Origin: Nonomuraea fuscirosea
GTDB taxonomy: Bacteria > Actinomycetota > Actinomycetes > Streptosporangiales > Streptosporangiaceae
NCBI RefSeq assembly: GCF_003001935.1
Contig: NZ_PVNG01000009.1
Span: forward strand, 124,001 to 188,000
Length of the DNA: 64,000 bases
Direction of reading: 5' to 3'
The notes beneath the pieces were generated by a model that ran no database searches, had not been told where the DNA came from, and saw nothing but the letters and a program-made list of their open reading frames with translations. Position numbers and translations under genes: made by a program. Shown here one piece after another: positions 1 to 8,408 of this stretch (positions are counted from its first letter, which is position 1; every line of letters begins with the position of its first letter).

Positions 1-947
1 TCGAAGCCCGTCGCCTCCCACGAGTTGTAGAGCACCGGCCGCGGCTCGCCGGGGTGCGGAAGCACGTGCCGGGCGACGTACGCGTGCCAGGCCCGGCTGG
101 CCGCTCCGAACCCGCCGGCGGTGAACAGGCCGGCGAAGACCGGCGTGCTGAGGGTCTCGCCGGGCGCGAGCGACCAGGTGAGCCCCTCGTGGCCGTGGCC
201 GCCGGTCCACGTCGTGCGGCCGGCCGGGTCGCGGTGCAGGGTGATCCGCCAGCTGCCGCTCCAGGCCAGGGCGGTGCTCCACACCTCACCGTGCTCCTCG
301 CCGGCCGTGCCGTCGTCGAAGGCCAGCCAGGGGTTGGCGTGGTGGCTGGTCAGGCCGCGCCGGCTGGTGAAGACCGTCTCGGCGGTGGCGACCTCGGCCC
401 GGCGCAGCCGGAACTCGCTGTTCCAGCCGCCGACCAGGTGACTCACCCGGTAGCCGTCCCGGCCCGGCAGGGTCCACGCCGCGCTGTCGCAGCGCCGCAG
501 CGTGATCGGGAGCCGATCGTCGCGGTTCTCGACGGTGGTCCACCGCTCGATCACGTCGCTGTCCTCGTGCACCCGGTAGTGCAGGGTGAGCCGCAGCGGG
601 TAGTGCCGGTCGTCCAGGTGGATGCTCAGATAGCCGTCGTCGGCGTCGTGGCCGGCGTAGCGCCACTCGACGGCGCGGGTGCCGTCGGCGAAGCGCACCT
701 GCAGGCCGGGCGGCCCGAAGCGGGCGCCGCCCTCCACGGCCAGCTCCTCCGCCCCGCCCACGGCGTCGAAGCTGCTGCCCGCCGCCGGGGTGCGCTCGGC
801 CAGCTCTCCGGCCTGCTCCAGGGTCAGGGCCGCACCCCAGTGCACGTGCCGCACGGTGTCGTCCTCGTCGATCCGGACGGCGTACGACGTGGACGGGGTA
901 CGCAACAGCCACAGGCGCCGGCGGGGCTCGAACAGCGGAGGGGACAT
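1..947 (-). CDS. Alpha-galactosidase, GH36 family, N-terminal part (cut by window edge)
   Basis: This enzyme would hydrolyse alpha-1,6-linked galactosides such as melibiose or raffinose. Only about 315 N-terminal residues lie in the window. They form the beta-sandwich domain that precedes the GH36 barrel, and the fragment ends in YNSWEATGFD, which matches the first barrel strand of GH36 (usually YNSWEAT-FD). The catalytic aspartates would lie beyond the edge. The ATG at 947 is preceded by AAGGAG at 952-957. No signal peptide is visible, so the enzyme is probably cytoplasmic. It is transcribed away from the ROK regulator at 1063, which fits local sugar control. The family call rests on the motif and on overall composition. 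Confidence 0.85.
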   Translation of the reverse strand, partial: MSPPLFEPRRRLWLLRTPSTSYAVRIDEDDTVRHVHWGAALTLEQAGELAERTPAAGSSFDAVGGAEELAVEGGARFGPPGLQVRFADGTRAVEWRYAGHDADDGYLSIHLDDRHYPLRLTLHYRVHEDSDVIERWTTVENRDDRLPITLRRCDSAAWTLPGRDGYRVSHLVGGWNSEFRLRRAEVATAETVFTSRRGLTSHHANPWLAFDDGTAGEEHGEVWSTALAWSGSWRITLHRDPAGRTTWTGGHGHEGLTWSLAPGETLSTPVFAGLFTAGGFGAASRAWHAYVARHVLPHPGEPRPVLYNSWEATGF

Positions 948-1021
948 CTGGCTCCTTGGTGGTGATCGTGGGAGCGTGGGCGGTGAGTGCAGTGAGCGTA
1001 GGTCCGCGCTCGCGGCCAAAT

Positions 1022-1062
1022 CAATACTTGACGAAGGAAATTATTGTGCCTAGATTTCAGTC
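1022..1062 (+). promoter_or_regulatory. Promoter of the ROK gene, probably leaderless
   Basis: TTGACG at 1028-1033, a 17-base spacer and TAGATT at 1051-1056 form a near-consensus housekeeping promoter. The predicted transcription start falls at about 1062-1063, on the ATG itself, and no Shine-Dalgarno sequence fits between. The arms CAATA (1022-1026) and TATTG (1042-1046) form a dyad over the promoter that could be the ROK or GH36 operator. Confidence 0.6.
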
Positions 1063-2217
1063 ATGTTTCCCGAGGCTGACGCCGTAGCCCCCGCGGTCAC
1101 GGCGGTCTTCACCACCGTGCTGACCGAGGGCCCCCTCAGCCGCGTCGCCCTCGCCCGCCGGCTCGGCCTGTCCTCGGCCGCCGTCACCAAGGCCGCGCGT
1201 CCGCTCATCGAGCTGGGCTACCTGGAGGAACTGGCCGCGACCGAGCGGACCGGGCCGGGCGCCGGGCGTCCGGCCAGCCCGCTGGCCATCCGGGCCGACC
1301 GCGAGTTCTTCGTCGGCGTGAAGATCACCGGTGACGAGCTGATCGGCGTGGTCTGCGACCTTCGCGCCGAGGTGCGCACCTCGGCCCACCGGCGGCTGTC
1401 GGCGCCCGACGTGGATCACGTCCTCACCGAGCTGGGCGAGCTCGTCGGCGAACTGCTCGACCGTCCCGGCGGCTACCGGGCCCGTACCCGCCGGCTCGGG
1501 CTGGCCGTCTCCGGCGACGTCGACCGCTCCACCGGTCTGGTGCGGTATTCGCCGTTCCTGCGCTGGCACGACCTGCCCCTGCGGGAACAGGCGGAGAAGA
1601 TCACCGGCCTCACCGTCACCGTGGAGAACGACGTCAAGGCGCTGACCACCGCCGAGCACTGGTTCGGCGAGGGCGTCGGCGCCGAGTCGTTCGCCCTCGT
1701 GACCGTCGGCGCGGGCATAGGCTGCGGCCTGGTCGTCGGCGGACGCCTCGTCTCCGGCTCACACGGCGTGGCCGGCGAGATCGGTCATATCGGCATCGAC
1801 GTGAACGGCCCGGCCTGCCACTGCGGGAGCCGCGGCTGCGTCGAGGCGATCGCCGGCGCCGACGCCATCGTCCGGCAGGCCCGGTCGGCCGCCGGCCGGC
1901 CGGAGCTCACCTTCGACGACGCGGTGGCGCTGGCCCGAGCCGGCGACGCCCCGGCCGGCGCCGTCTTCGCCCGGGCCGGCGACGCGATCGGCTCCGGCAT
2001 CGCCGCGGTCGCGAACCTGGTCGGCCCGGCCCGGATCGTGGTCTCCGGCGAGGGCTTGGCGGCCTACGACCTGTTCGAGCCGCACATCAGGGCCGGCTTC
2101 CAGCGCCAGGCGTTCGGCGCCGCCGCCGACTGCCCGCTCTCCATCCGCCCCCTGCCGTTCGAGGAGTGGGCGCGCGGGGCGGCCACCGTCAGCATCCAGG
2201 CTCTCGTAGCCTCCTGA
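1063..2217 (+). CDS. ROK family transcriptional regulator
   Basis: This is a sugar-responsive repressor of 384 residues. The N-terminus holds a winged helix (about residues 10-70, with the recognition segment LARRLGLSSAAVTKA), followed by a ROK sugar-kinase-like domain. The glycine-rich phosphate loop VTVGAGIGCG is present, as is the ROK zinc site: GHIGID followed by CHCGSRGCVE near residue 250. Length is normal for XylR/NagC-type ROK repressors. It lies divergent to the GH36 gene and 260 bases upstream of a sugar-binding lipoprotein, so one or both are its likely targets. It was probably translated from a leaderless mRNA. Confidence 0.92.
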   Translation: MFPEADAVAPAVTAVFTTVLTEGPLSRVALARRLGLSSAAVTKAARPLIELGYLEELAATERTGPGAGRPASPLAIRADREFFVGVKITGDELIGVVCDLRAEVRTSAHRRLSAPDVDHVLTELGELVGELLDRPGGYRARTRRLGLAVSGDVDRSTGLVRYSPFLRWHDLPLREQAEKITGLTVTVENDVKALTTAEHWFGEGVGAESFALVTVGAGIGCGLVVGGRLVSGSHGVAGEIGHIGIDVNGPACHCGSRGCVEAIAGADAIVRQARSAAGRPELTFDDAVALARAGDAPAGAVFARAGDAIGSGIAAVANLVGPARIVVSGEGLAAYDLFEPHIRAGFQRQAFGAAADCPLSIRPLPFEEWARGAATVSIQALVAS

Positions 2218-2287
2218 CGTTCCCGGCCGCCTTCCGCCGGGGTCTCTCCCCGAGATCCTGAGCGCCGCGGTTCGACTGTGATCTTTG

Positions 2288-2310
2288 CTGACTTTCTCTG
2301 ACAAGGTCAG
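2288..2310. promoter_or_regulatory. CTGAC repeat and dyad upstream of the binding protein
   Basis: The 262-base gap after the ROK gene carries CTGAC at 2288-2292 and a perfect dyad CTGAC-AAG-GTCAG at 2298-2310. The dyad is followed by TACAGT (2311-2316), a possible -10 element. It is a candidate operator for the sugar-binding protein; no other feature was seen in the gap. Confidence 0.4.
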
Positions 2311-2479
2311 TACAGTGGTCGCACCGATGCGCAGAGCAACCCCTCGACCGCCATCAGGAGCGCCCGGATGTGTGCGATCCGCCACCGGGCTGACGCCGGA
2401 CCGTCGATCCGTGTCGCCGGGCGCAGTGCCGAAGACGTTTTTCCACCCCCCCAACTGAAGACCCGCAGGAGGTAGAGCC

Positions 2480-3751
2480 GTGAGCTCTGGCAAGAAGATC
2501 TGGTCGGCGGCCTTACTCGCCGCAGCCATGCTGACGGTCACCGCGGCCTGCGGCGGCGAGAGCGCCGGGGGCGAGATCAAACTGCGCTTCTCCTACTGGG
2601 GTGGCGACGCGCGCCAGAAGATGACCGAAGCGGCGATCGCGAAGTTCGAGGCGAAGAACCCGGGGATCGACGTCGAGGCCGAGGTCTCCGACTTCCCCAG
2701 CTACTACGAACGGCTGTCCACGCAGGTCGCGGGCAGGGACGCGCCCGACGTCATGACCCTGGAGATCCGTGGCCTGCGCGAATACGCCGAACGCGGCACG
2801 CTGGCCGAACTGGCCTCCAAGGTCGACACCGCCGACATCGACGGCAAGGTGCTGGCCACCGGCGTCGTCGACGGCAAGCAGTACGCCATCCCCTCCGGGG
2901 TCAACGCCTACTCCATGGTGATCAACCCGGCCCTGGTCGAGGGCGCCGAGGTCGCACTGCCCGACGACACCTCGTGGACCTGGAAGGACTTCGTCGAGCT
3001 GAGCTCCAAGGTCACCTCCGGCAGCGGCGGCAAGGTCACGGGTACACAGCTGAACTGGAACCCCGCGTACCTGCAGATCTACGCCGCGCAGAAGGGCGAG
3101 CGGTTCTACGACGGCAACAAGCTCGGCGTGTCCCCGCAGACGGTCAAGGACTGGATGGCCATCGCGCAGGACCTGATCAAGACGAAGGGCTCGCCCGCCG
3201 CCGCCAAGAGCTCCGAACTGTACGACGTCGGCATCGAACAGACGCTGATCGGCACCAACACCGGCGCGTCGATGATGATGTGGAGCAACGTGCTCGGCGC
3301 GGCCGCCAAGGCCTCGGGCCAGAACCTCGAACTGCGGCGGATGCCGAAGGCCGAGGGCGCCACGACCGGCGGCATGTTCCTGCAGCCGGCCATGCTCTAC
3401 ACCGCCTCCTCCGGCTCGAAGCACGCGGCCGAGGCCGCGAAGTTCATCGACTTCATGGTCAACGACAGCGAGGCCGGTCAGATCATCCTCAGTGACCGCG
3501 GCCTGCCGGCCAATGCCAAGGTGCTGGCGGCGGTCAGCGCCAAACTGCCGCCCGCGGACCTGAAGACGATGGAGTTCGTGAACGAGATCCGTGACGAGCT
3601 GACCGACCCGCCCGCCGCCCCGCCGAGGGGCTCCAGCGCGATGGAGGACGTCATCAGGCGCTACGGCGAAGAGGTCATCTTCGGCCGGATGACCCCCGAC
3701 GAGGCCGCGCAGAAACTCATCACCGAGGCCAACGCCCTGCTCGCGGGCTGA
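2480..3751 (+). CDS. Extracellular sugar-binding lipoprotein (SBP_bac_1 type), without permeases
   Basis: This 423-residue periplasmic-type binding protein should capture an oligosaccharide for an ABC importer. The GTG start follows an AGGAGG site. The signal peptide ends in a lipobox (VTAAC, Cys near residue 23), so it is membrane-anchored. The fold is the common family 1 type (LRFSYWGGDARQKM, then repeated glycine/aspartate hinge segments). It stands alone: no permease or ATPase follows, and the next gene is convergent. It may borrow membrane parts encoded elsewhere, or the operon may have been trimmed. Its neighbours, a ROK repressor and an alpha-galactosidase, suggest a galactoside ligand, but this is inference. 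Confidence 0.88.
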   Translation: MSSGKKIWSAALLAAAMLTVTAACGGESAGGEIKLRFSYWGGDARQKMTEAAIAKFEAKNPGIDVEAEVSDFPSYYERLSTQVAGRDAPDVMTLEIRGLREYAERGTLAELASKVDTADIDGKVLATGVVDGKQYAIPSGVNAYSMVINPALVEGAEVALPDDTSWTWKDFVELSSKVTSGSGGKVTGTQLNWNPAYLQIYAAQKGERFYDGNKLGVSPQTVKDWMAIAQDLIKTKGSPAAAKSSELYDVGIEQTLIGTNTGASMMMWSNVLGAAAKASGQNLELRRMPKAEGATTGGMFLQPAMLYTASSGSKHAAEAAKFIDFMVNDSEAGQIILSDRGLPANAKVLAAVSAKLPPADLKTMEFVNEIRDELTDPPAAPPRGSSAMEDVIRRYGEEVIFGRMTPDEAAQKLITEANALLAG

Positions 3752-3842
3752 GCGCCACACTCTCCGCGGCGACCGGATGCCGCCGTCGGCATGGTCGTGA
3801 ACGCGGCGGGCCCCGGAGCACGCGCCCGGCGACGTACCGGAC

Positions 3843-4538
3843 CTACGGGGTGTCGTCCCGGGCGGCGCGGCGGCGCTCGGTGAGCCGCCGGGCCTTCGCC
3901 GTGTTGCCGCAGTCGGCCATGCGGCACCAGCGGCGGGAGCCGTTACGGCTCTGGTCGAGGAACAGCCACCCGCAGCCGCCCTCGTGGGTGGGGCAGCGGC
4001 GTACCCGGGTCAGGTCGGCCGTGCGCAGGACGTCGAGTGCGGCCTCGGCGGCCCGGTCGGGTATCAGCATGGTGGGTATCGTGCCGTAGGTGAGCCGCAC
4101 CCGCGGCGGGTCGCCTCTGTCGAGCACCAGTGCGGCTCTGGCGGCCGCCCCGGCCCATCGCTCGTGCAGTGCGACCAGCGCGGCCCCGGCCGCGACCGGG
4201 TCCCCCTCGGCCGGGCCGCTCGCGTCGCCATCGGGTCCGCCGCCGGCGGGCCGGATCGTGGCGAGCACCACGACGTGCAGCCCTTCCCGGATGTCCCGTA
4301 CCGCGGCCAGCCCCGCCCGCGCCGACGCGGGATCGTCGCGCCACGCCCGGCCGGCCCGATCGTGCTCCGCGTCGCTGATCAGGCCCGCCCTGGCCGCCCA
4401 GCGCAGCAGCGCGGAGGCGTCGGACAGGGAGTCGTGGGGCGGCCCGCCGTCGAGCGGTGACCCTCGTTCGAGCGTGTTGACCAGATCGAGCGCGGGGTGC
4501 CCGCCGACCAGGGGAAGGTGTCCCACGTCGAGTGACAT
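3843..4538 (-). CDS. CGNR zinc-finger regulator with ABATE domain
   Basis: The protein has about 231 residues, with an N-terminal ABATE domain (LVGGHPALDLVNTLERG) and a C-terminal treble-clef CGNR finger. The finger has cysteines at CPTHEGGCGWLF, RWCRMADCGN and a basic tail. The name-giving tetrad reads CGNT here instead of CGNR. Such proteins are presumed stress-responsive transcription factors. I chose ATG 4538; an in-frame ATG at 4598, four bases after the MFS stop, would add 20 residues and couple translation to that gene. It lies downstream of the MFS pump on the same strand, which it may regulate. Confidence 0.8.
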   Translation of the reverse strand: MSLDVGHLPLVGGHPALDLVNTLERGSPLDGGPPHDSLSDASALLRWAARAGLISDAEHDRAGRAWRDDPASARAGLAAVRDIREGLHVVVLATIRPAGGGPDGDASGPAEGDPVAAGAALVALHERWAGAAARAALVLDRGDPPRVRLTYGTIPTMLIPDRAAEAALDVLRTADLTRVRRCPTHEGGCGWLFLDQSRNGSRRWCRMADCGNTAKARRLTERRRAARDDTP

Positions 4539-4602
4539 GCCGTCGAGGCTACCACTCAAACCGCGCAAGGGGGTTGCACGGTTCGATGCGTGGGGCATCG
4601 GG

Positions 4603-5820
4603 TCACCTGACCCGGGCGCTCTCGGGCAGGGGGTCGCCGGTCGTGGCCCGCGTGACCTTCCGACGGCTGGACACGGCCGGCTCGGCCAGCACGATGGCGA
4701 ACGCCACCAGGCTGAGCAGCGCCCCGGCCAGTGCCGTGCTGCGCACGCCGGGACCGGGCAGGAGCACGCTGCCGAGGAACGCGCCCGCGGTGATTCCCAC
4801 ATTGAACGCCGTGGAGGTGGCGGCGCTCGCCATGACCGACTCACCCGGCGCGTACACGAGCACCCGCGCCCCCAGTACGGCGGTCAGGCCCGCGAGCGTG
4901 AAGCCGGACAAGGAGATCGCGATGACGGCCCCGGCCGGGGAGGCGCCGAACGCGTACTGCCCGGCGAGCGCCAGCGTCTGCAGGCCGACGAGCCCCGTCA
5001 TGGTGATCCAGCCGTGGCGGTCGACGAGGTAGCCCACCACGACCACGCCGGCCAGGCCCGCGATGCCGCGTGCCAGCAGAAGCGGGCCGATCGACGACTC
5101 GGTGAAGCCGCTGACGTCACTCAGGAACGGGGTGATGTAGGTGAACGCCGCGAACGCGCCGGTGACCGCGACCGCCGTCGTGGCCACGATGGACAGGTAC
5201 CGGCCGCGGTCGGGCGCGCTGCCCCGGTCGGCCGCGCCCTGACCGGGGGGCGTGTCGGGCAGGACGGCCGCGATCGTGGCGAGGACGAGCAGGGCCAGGC
5301 CGCTGAGCGCGAGGAACGAGACCCGCCAGTTGGTCTGCTGGCCGAGCCACGTGCCGGCCGGGATGCCGGTCAGCGCGGCGCTGGAGGCGCCGGCGTACAG
5401 GATGGACAGGGCCCGGCCGCGCACCTCGGCCCGGAAGAGGCCGGCGGCGGCCGGCGTCACGATGGCCCAGAACAGCGCCTGGCTCAGCGCGGTCACCATC
5501 CGGGCGCCCATGAGCAGCCAGTAGTCTCCCGCCAGGGCCGACAGGCAGGTCGCCACGACGAAGACGCCTAACAGGACGCACAGCACCCGACGCCGGGGCA
5601 GCCGGCGGGTCAGCCGTGCGAGCGGCAGGGACACCAGGACGATGATCAGGCCGTATCCGGTGACCAGGAGCCCGACCGCCGACGGGCTGGTGCCGAGATC
5701 CTGGGCGATCTGGGGGAGCAGGCCGATGGGCAGCGACTCGGTGGTCACGTAGATGAACACGGCCAGGGTCAGGGCGGTCAGCGCGACGATCGCCGACTTG
5801 CTTCCGAAACGTTCTTGCAC
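4603..5820 (-). CDS. MFS transporter, DHA1 drug/arabinose-efflux type
   Basis: A twelve-helix major facilitator of 405 residues. The first helix pair carries the DHA1 pattern (VTTESLPIGLLPQIAQDLG), and loop 2-3 has LARLTRRLPRRRV. This family exports sugars or drugs by proton antiport across the inner membrane. The GTG start is preceded by GAGGAG with a five-base spacer. It is followed within a few bases by the CGNR regulator on the same strand. The substrate cannot be told from sequence. Confidence 0.88.
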   Translation of the reverse strand: MQERFGSKSAIVALTALTLAVFIYVTTESLPIGLLPQIAQDLGTSPSAVGLLVTGYGLIIVLVSLPLARLTRRLPRRRVLCVLLGVFVVATCLSALAGDYWLLMGARMVTALSQALFWAIVTPAAAGLFRAEVRGRALSILYAGASSAALTGIPAGTWLGQQTNWRVSFLALSGLALLVLATIAAVLPDTPPGQGAADRGSAPDRGRYLSIVATTAVAVTGAFAAFTYITPFLSDVSGFTESSIGPLLLARGIAGLAGVVVVGYLVDRHGWITMTGLVGLQTLALAGQYAFGASPAGAVIAISLSGFTLAGLTAVLGARVLVYAPGESVMASAATSTAFNVGITAGAFLGSVLLPGPGVRSTALAGALLSLVAFAIVLAEPAVSSRRKVTRATTGDPLPESARVR

Positions 5821-5870
5821 GCGGTCTCCTCAGCTGAGTCACCATCGTCCGGCATGACGAAGGTAGCTTT

Positions 5871-5887
5871 CTCATGGCTAGCATGAG
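5871..5887. promoter_or_regulatory. Dyad operator in the MFS promoter
   Basis: CTCATG-gctag-CATGAG is a perfect 6-bp dyad about 50 bases upstream of the MFS start, inside an AT-richer patch (TAGCTTTCTCATGGCTAGCATGAG). It fits a repressor site overlapping the pump's promoter. Its regulator is unknown; the CGNR protein is one candidate. Confidence 0.45.
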
Positions 5888-6007
5888 CGTAGACATGAAT
5901 CTGCTACCGGTCAATGCGCGTTAGCCGGTACGATGGTGACCGTGCTGGAGTCCGCCGGAACGCCCTTCAGGTGGCTCGCATCCCGCTGGCCCGCGGACGC
6001 CTCCGCC

Positions 6008-7186
6008 TCAGCGGGCTCGTCTGGTCAGGAGCGGGCGCAGGGCCCTGTCGTACGCGTCGGCGTACGTCATCATCCCGAGGTCGCTCGGGTGCGAGCCGTC
6101 CACCAGCTCCTCCGGCCCGGGGAGCTGGTCGGCCGAGAGGTAGGACAGACCTCCCACGCCGGAGCGGCGCAGGTTGTCGTAGGCCGTGCGCAGGGCGGCC
6201 GCGTTCTGGGCGTTTCGGGTGCGGCGGAACTCGACGAACTGGCCGTCCCCGTACCTGCGGTCCTCGACCATCAGGATGGGCGTGTCGGGGCGGGCCGCGC
6301 GCAGGATGCGGACGAAGGGCTCGGCGCGCTCGGTGATCTGCTGCGGGTTCATGTTGGGGGAGCTGTCGACCACGTAGACGGACGCGTCGAGCTCGGTGAG
6401 CAGCTGGGCGATCTCGGGCTCCATCCGCGCGTTGCCGGAGAAGCCCAGGTTGACGGTGGGGAGGTCGAAGCGGCGGCCCAGGAGCGCGGTGATGGACATG
6501 CCGGGCCTGGACGCCACGCCGCCCTGCATGATCGAGCTGCCGTAGCAGACGACGGGCGGGGTGGTGCGCGGCACGGCGCCGAGGAACTTCGCGCCGGCCT
6601 GGACGCCGATCTCCAGCCGCTGCGGGCTGTTGTAGAGCGGCAGGTAGGCGGTGTAGAGGCGCTCGCCGGGGTCGACCGCGATGCCCATCTGCTCGTTGAC
6701 GTTCTGCGAGGCCGGGTGTGTGTTGGCGAGCCAGGCGTCGTGGCCCGCCGGGGTGCGCGCGTACAGGTCCACGCCGCTGTGGCCGATGGCGGGCATGTGG
6801 TACATCGCGACGGTGGCCAGGCTGAGCCGGTAGCGGGCCCGGAAGATGGTCGAGTCGGTGACGAACCGGGTCAGCAGCCCCGAGGAGTTGCGGCTGCGCA
6901 CCCAGACCTCGGGGGTCACGACGCCTTCCGCCCTGGCCGGGAGCCGGTCGTAGTACGCCGCCGTGTCGGACCAGCCCTTGCCCTCGACGCCCCAGCGCGA
7001 GACGTCGTACCAGGCGATGTCGCCCTCGATCGTGGGCGTCACCTCGACGAACTCCGTGGGCCACGCGGCGGGCCGCCGTGGGGCGGCGTGGGCCGGGGTG
7101 GGTGACAGGGCGGGGATCGCGAGGGCGGCTCCGCCCGCGCCCGCGAGCCCGAAGAGATGACGTCGATTGACCATGTGGTTGCCCAT
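6008..7186 (-). CDS. Tat-exported SGNH/GDSL-type hydrolase
   Basis: A secreted esterase of 392 residues. The N-terminus is a Tat signal (NRRHLFGLAGAGG then an Ala-rich segment ending AHA), followed by an N-terminal beta domain and an SGNH hydrolase domain from about residue 190. Block I has GSSIMQGG (Ser nucleophile), block II/III has GFSGNARM (Gly and Asn), and block V has DGSHPSDLGM (Asp/His dyad). This subfamily resembles the GxSxxQGG group of carbohydrate esterases, so deacetylation of a glycan is plausible. AAGGGAGC lies six bases before the ATG. It is transcribed divergently from the HutC-type regulator. Confidence 0.87.
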   Translation of the reverse strand: MGNHMVNRRHLFGLAGAGGAALAIPALSPTPAHAAPRRPAAWPTEFVEVTPTIEGDIAWYDVSRWGVEGKGWSDTAAYYDRLPARAEGVVTPEVWVRSRNSSGLLTRFVTDSTIFRARYRLSLATVAMYHMPAIGHSGVDLYARTPAGHDAWLANTHPASQNVNEQMGIAVDPGERLYTAYLPLYNSPQRLEIGVQAGAKFLGAVPRTTPPVVCYGSSIMQGGVASRPGMSITALLGRRFDLPTVNLGFSGNARMEPEIAQLLTELDASVYVVDSSPNMNPQQITERAEPFVRILRAARPDTPILMVEDRRYGDGQFVEFRRTRNAQNAAALRTAYDNLRRSGVGGLSYLSADQLPGPEELVDGSHPSDLGMMTYADAYDRALRPLLTRRAR

Positions 7187-7401
7187 CGGTGCTCCCTTGT
7201 CGGAACGATGCTGCTCAGGGCTGAGGCCGGTCGGGGGAGGGCGCGGGTCGGAGGCAGGGTGGTCATGCGTCGGCCCTGATGCGACGATGATCGGACCCGG
7301 CCTGACGGTCGCGGCCAGCCGTGGAACGGAGGAGCGGCGGTGGCGTTTCGCGCCCCGCCCTGGTTCACCGGAAGGTCATGATTCTTCGGTGACTGTAAAA
7401 G

Positions 7402-7426
7402 TTGGTATACAAGTCGTCAATACCAA
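7402..7426. promoter_or_regulatory. Operator dyad upstream of the HutC-type regulator
   Basis: TTGGTAT (7402-7408) and ATACCAA (7420-7426) are perfect inverted arms with an 11-base spacer. The left arm continues as TTGGTATACAAG, which recurs with one mismatch (TTGGTCTACAAG) at 8303-8314, in front of the transport operon. The core resembles HutC-subfamily sites. The 319-base gap 7187-7505 otherwise shows only leader sequence. Confidence 0.65.
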
Positions 7427-7505
7427 TCCATGGCTGTGGCGTAAAATGCGGAGAAGTGCGGATGTCGCCATGGAGGCGCCGATGAGGGGCTCGGAGGGGG
7501 TCGAC

Positions 7506-8291
7506 GTGAGCGAGGCGGACGCTCGTCGCGGGCGCAAGCACGACATGGTCCGCGAGCGGATCATGAGCCTGCTCGAAGACCTCAACGTGGGAGATCCGAT
7601 CCCGCCCGAGCGAGTGCTCGAAGAGGACTGCGGCGTCTCCCGGCTCACGGTGCGGCGCGCCGTCGACGACCTGGTCAGGGACGGCCATCTCATCCGCAAG
7701 CAGGGCAGCGGCACCTACGTCGCGCGGCCCACGATCACCCAGTCTCCGACGGCGTCGTCGTTCTCGATGGGGCTGCGCCGGCGCGGCATCACGCCCTCGA
7801 CCCGCGTCGTCGGCGTGGAGCGCTCCGACGCGGGCGTGCGCATGAGCTGGCGGCTGCAGATCGCGCCATCCGACACGATCGTGACGATCCGCCGGCTGCG
7901 GCTGGCCGACGGCGACCCGATCGCGCTGGCCACCACGTCGCTGCCCGACGCGCTGGTGCCCGGCCTGCCCGCCGGGGAGCTGGAGGAGAAGTCCCTCTAC
8001 CGGTTGCTCTCCGACCGCTACGGCCTGAAGGTGGCGGCGGGCACGCAGACCATCGAGCCGACGGTGCTCAGCCAGGAGGAGTCGGCCGTGCTGGACGCGC
8101 CGCCGTACTCTCCCGCGTTCCTCTTCAGGACCGCGACCCGCACGTCGGACGGTGTGGCGATCGAGTTCACCCAGACGTTGTTCCGCGGCGACCGCTACAT
8201 GATCACATCGGAGCTGGACCTCACGTCCACCCTGGAGGAGGACCTCGGACACCCCCGCGGAGTGACCCACGACGCGACGTCCCTGGGATGA
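7506..8291 (+). CDS. GntR family regulator, HutC subfamily (UTRA domain)
   Basis: The protein has about 261 residues: a winged helix (residues about 12-75, PPERVLEEDCGVSRLTVRRA) and a UTRA ligand domain (about 95-245). I chose GTG 7506 because GGAGGGGG precedes it by seven bases; ATG 7470 is an in-frame alternative. UTRA proteins sense small phosphorylated or phosphonate ligands, sugars or histidine intermediates. The gene directly precedes the phosphodiester-glycosidase/transport operon, and a shared operator-like sequence stands before both, so it is likely the local repressor and autoregulated. Confidence 0.9.
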   Translation: MSEADARRGRKHDMVRERIMSLLEDLNVGDPIPPERVLEEDCGVSRLTVRRAVDDLVRDGHLIRKQGSGTYVARPTITQSPTASSFSMGLRRRGITPSTRVVGVERSDAGVRMSWRLQIAPSDTIVTIRRLRLADGDPIALATTSLPDALVPGLPAGELEEKSLYRLLSDRYGLKVAAGTQTIEPTVLSQEESAVLDAPPYSPAFLFRTATRTSDGVAIEFTQTLFRGDRYMITSELDLTSTLEEDLGHPRGVTHDATSLG

Positions 8292-8302
8292 CGACCGGTC
8301 AA

Positions 8303-8325
8303 TTGGTCTACAAGAGGTATTGACA
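8303..8325 (+). promoter_or_regulatory. Operator copy overlapping a -35 element of the uptake operon
   Basis: TTGGTCTACAAG (8303-8314) repeats the site found before the regulator gene. TTGACA follows at 8320-8325 as a perfect -35 hexamer; the -10 is less clear. A bound repressor here would block the promoter of the operon that starts at 8409. Confidence 0.55.
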
Positions 8326-8408
8326 TCTCGCGTCCCAGATAACACCATCTCGTGCATCGTGACCTTGCGCCCCTTGCTGCGGGCGCATCGATCCGAAGGC
8401 GGTCACTC

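Noticed and set aside
2513..3760. Antisense open frame opposite the sugar-binding lipoprotein
   Set aside because: Composition-driven shadow; the plus strand carries an AGGAGG site, a lipobox and the family fold.
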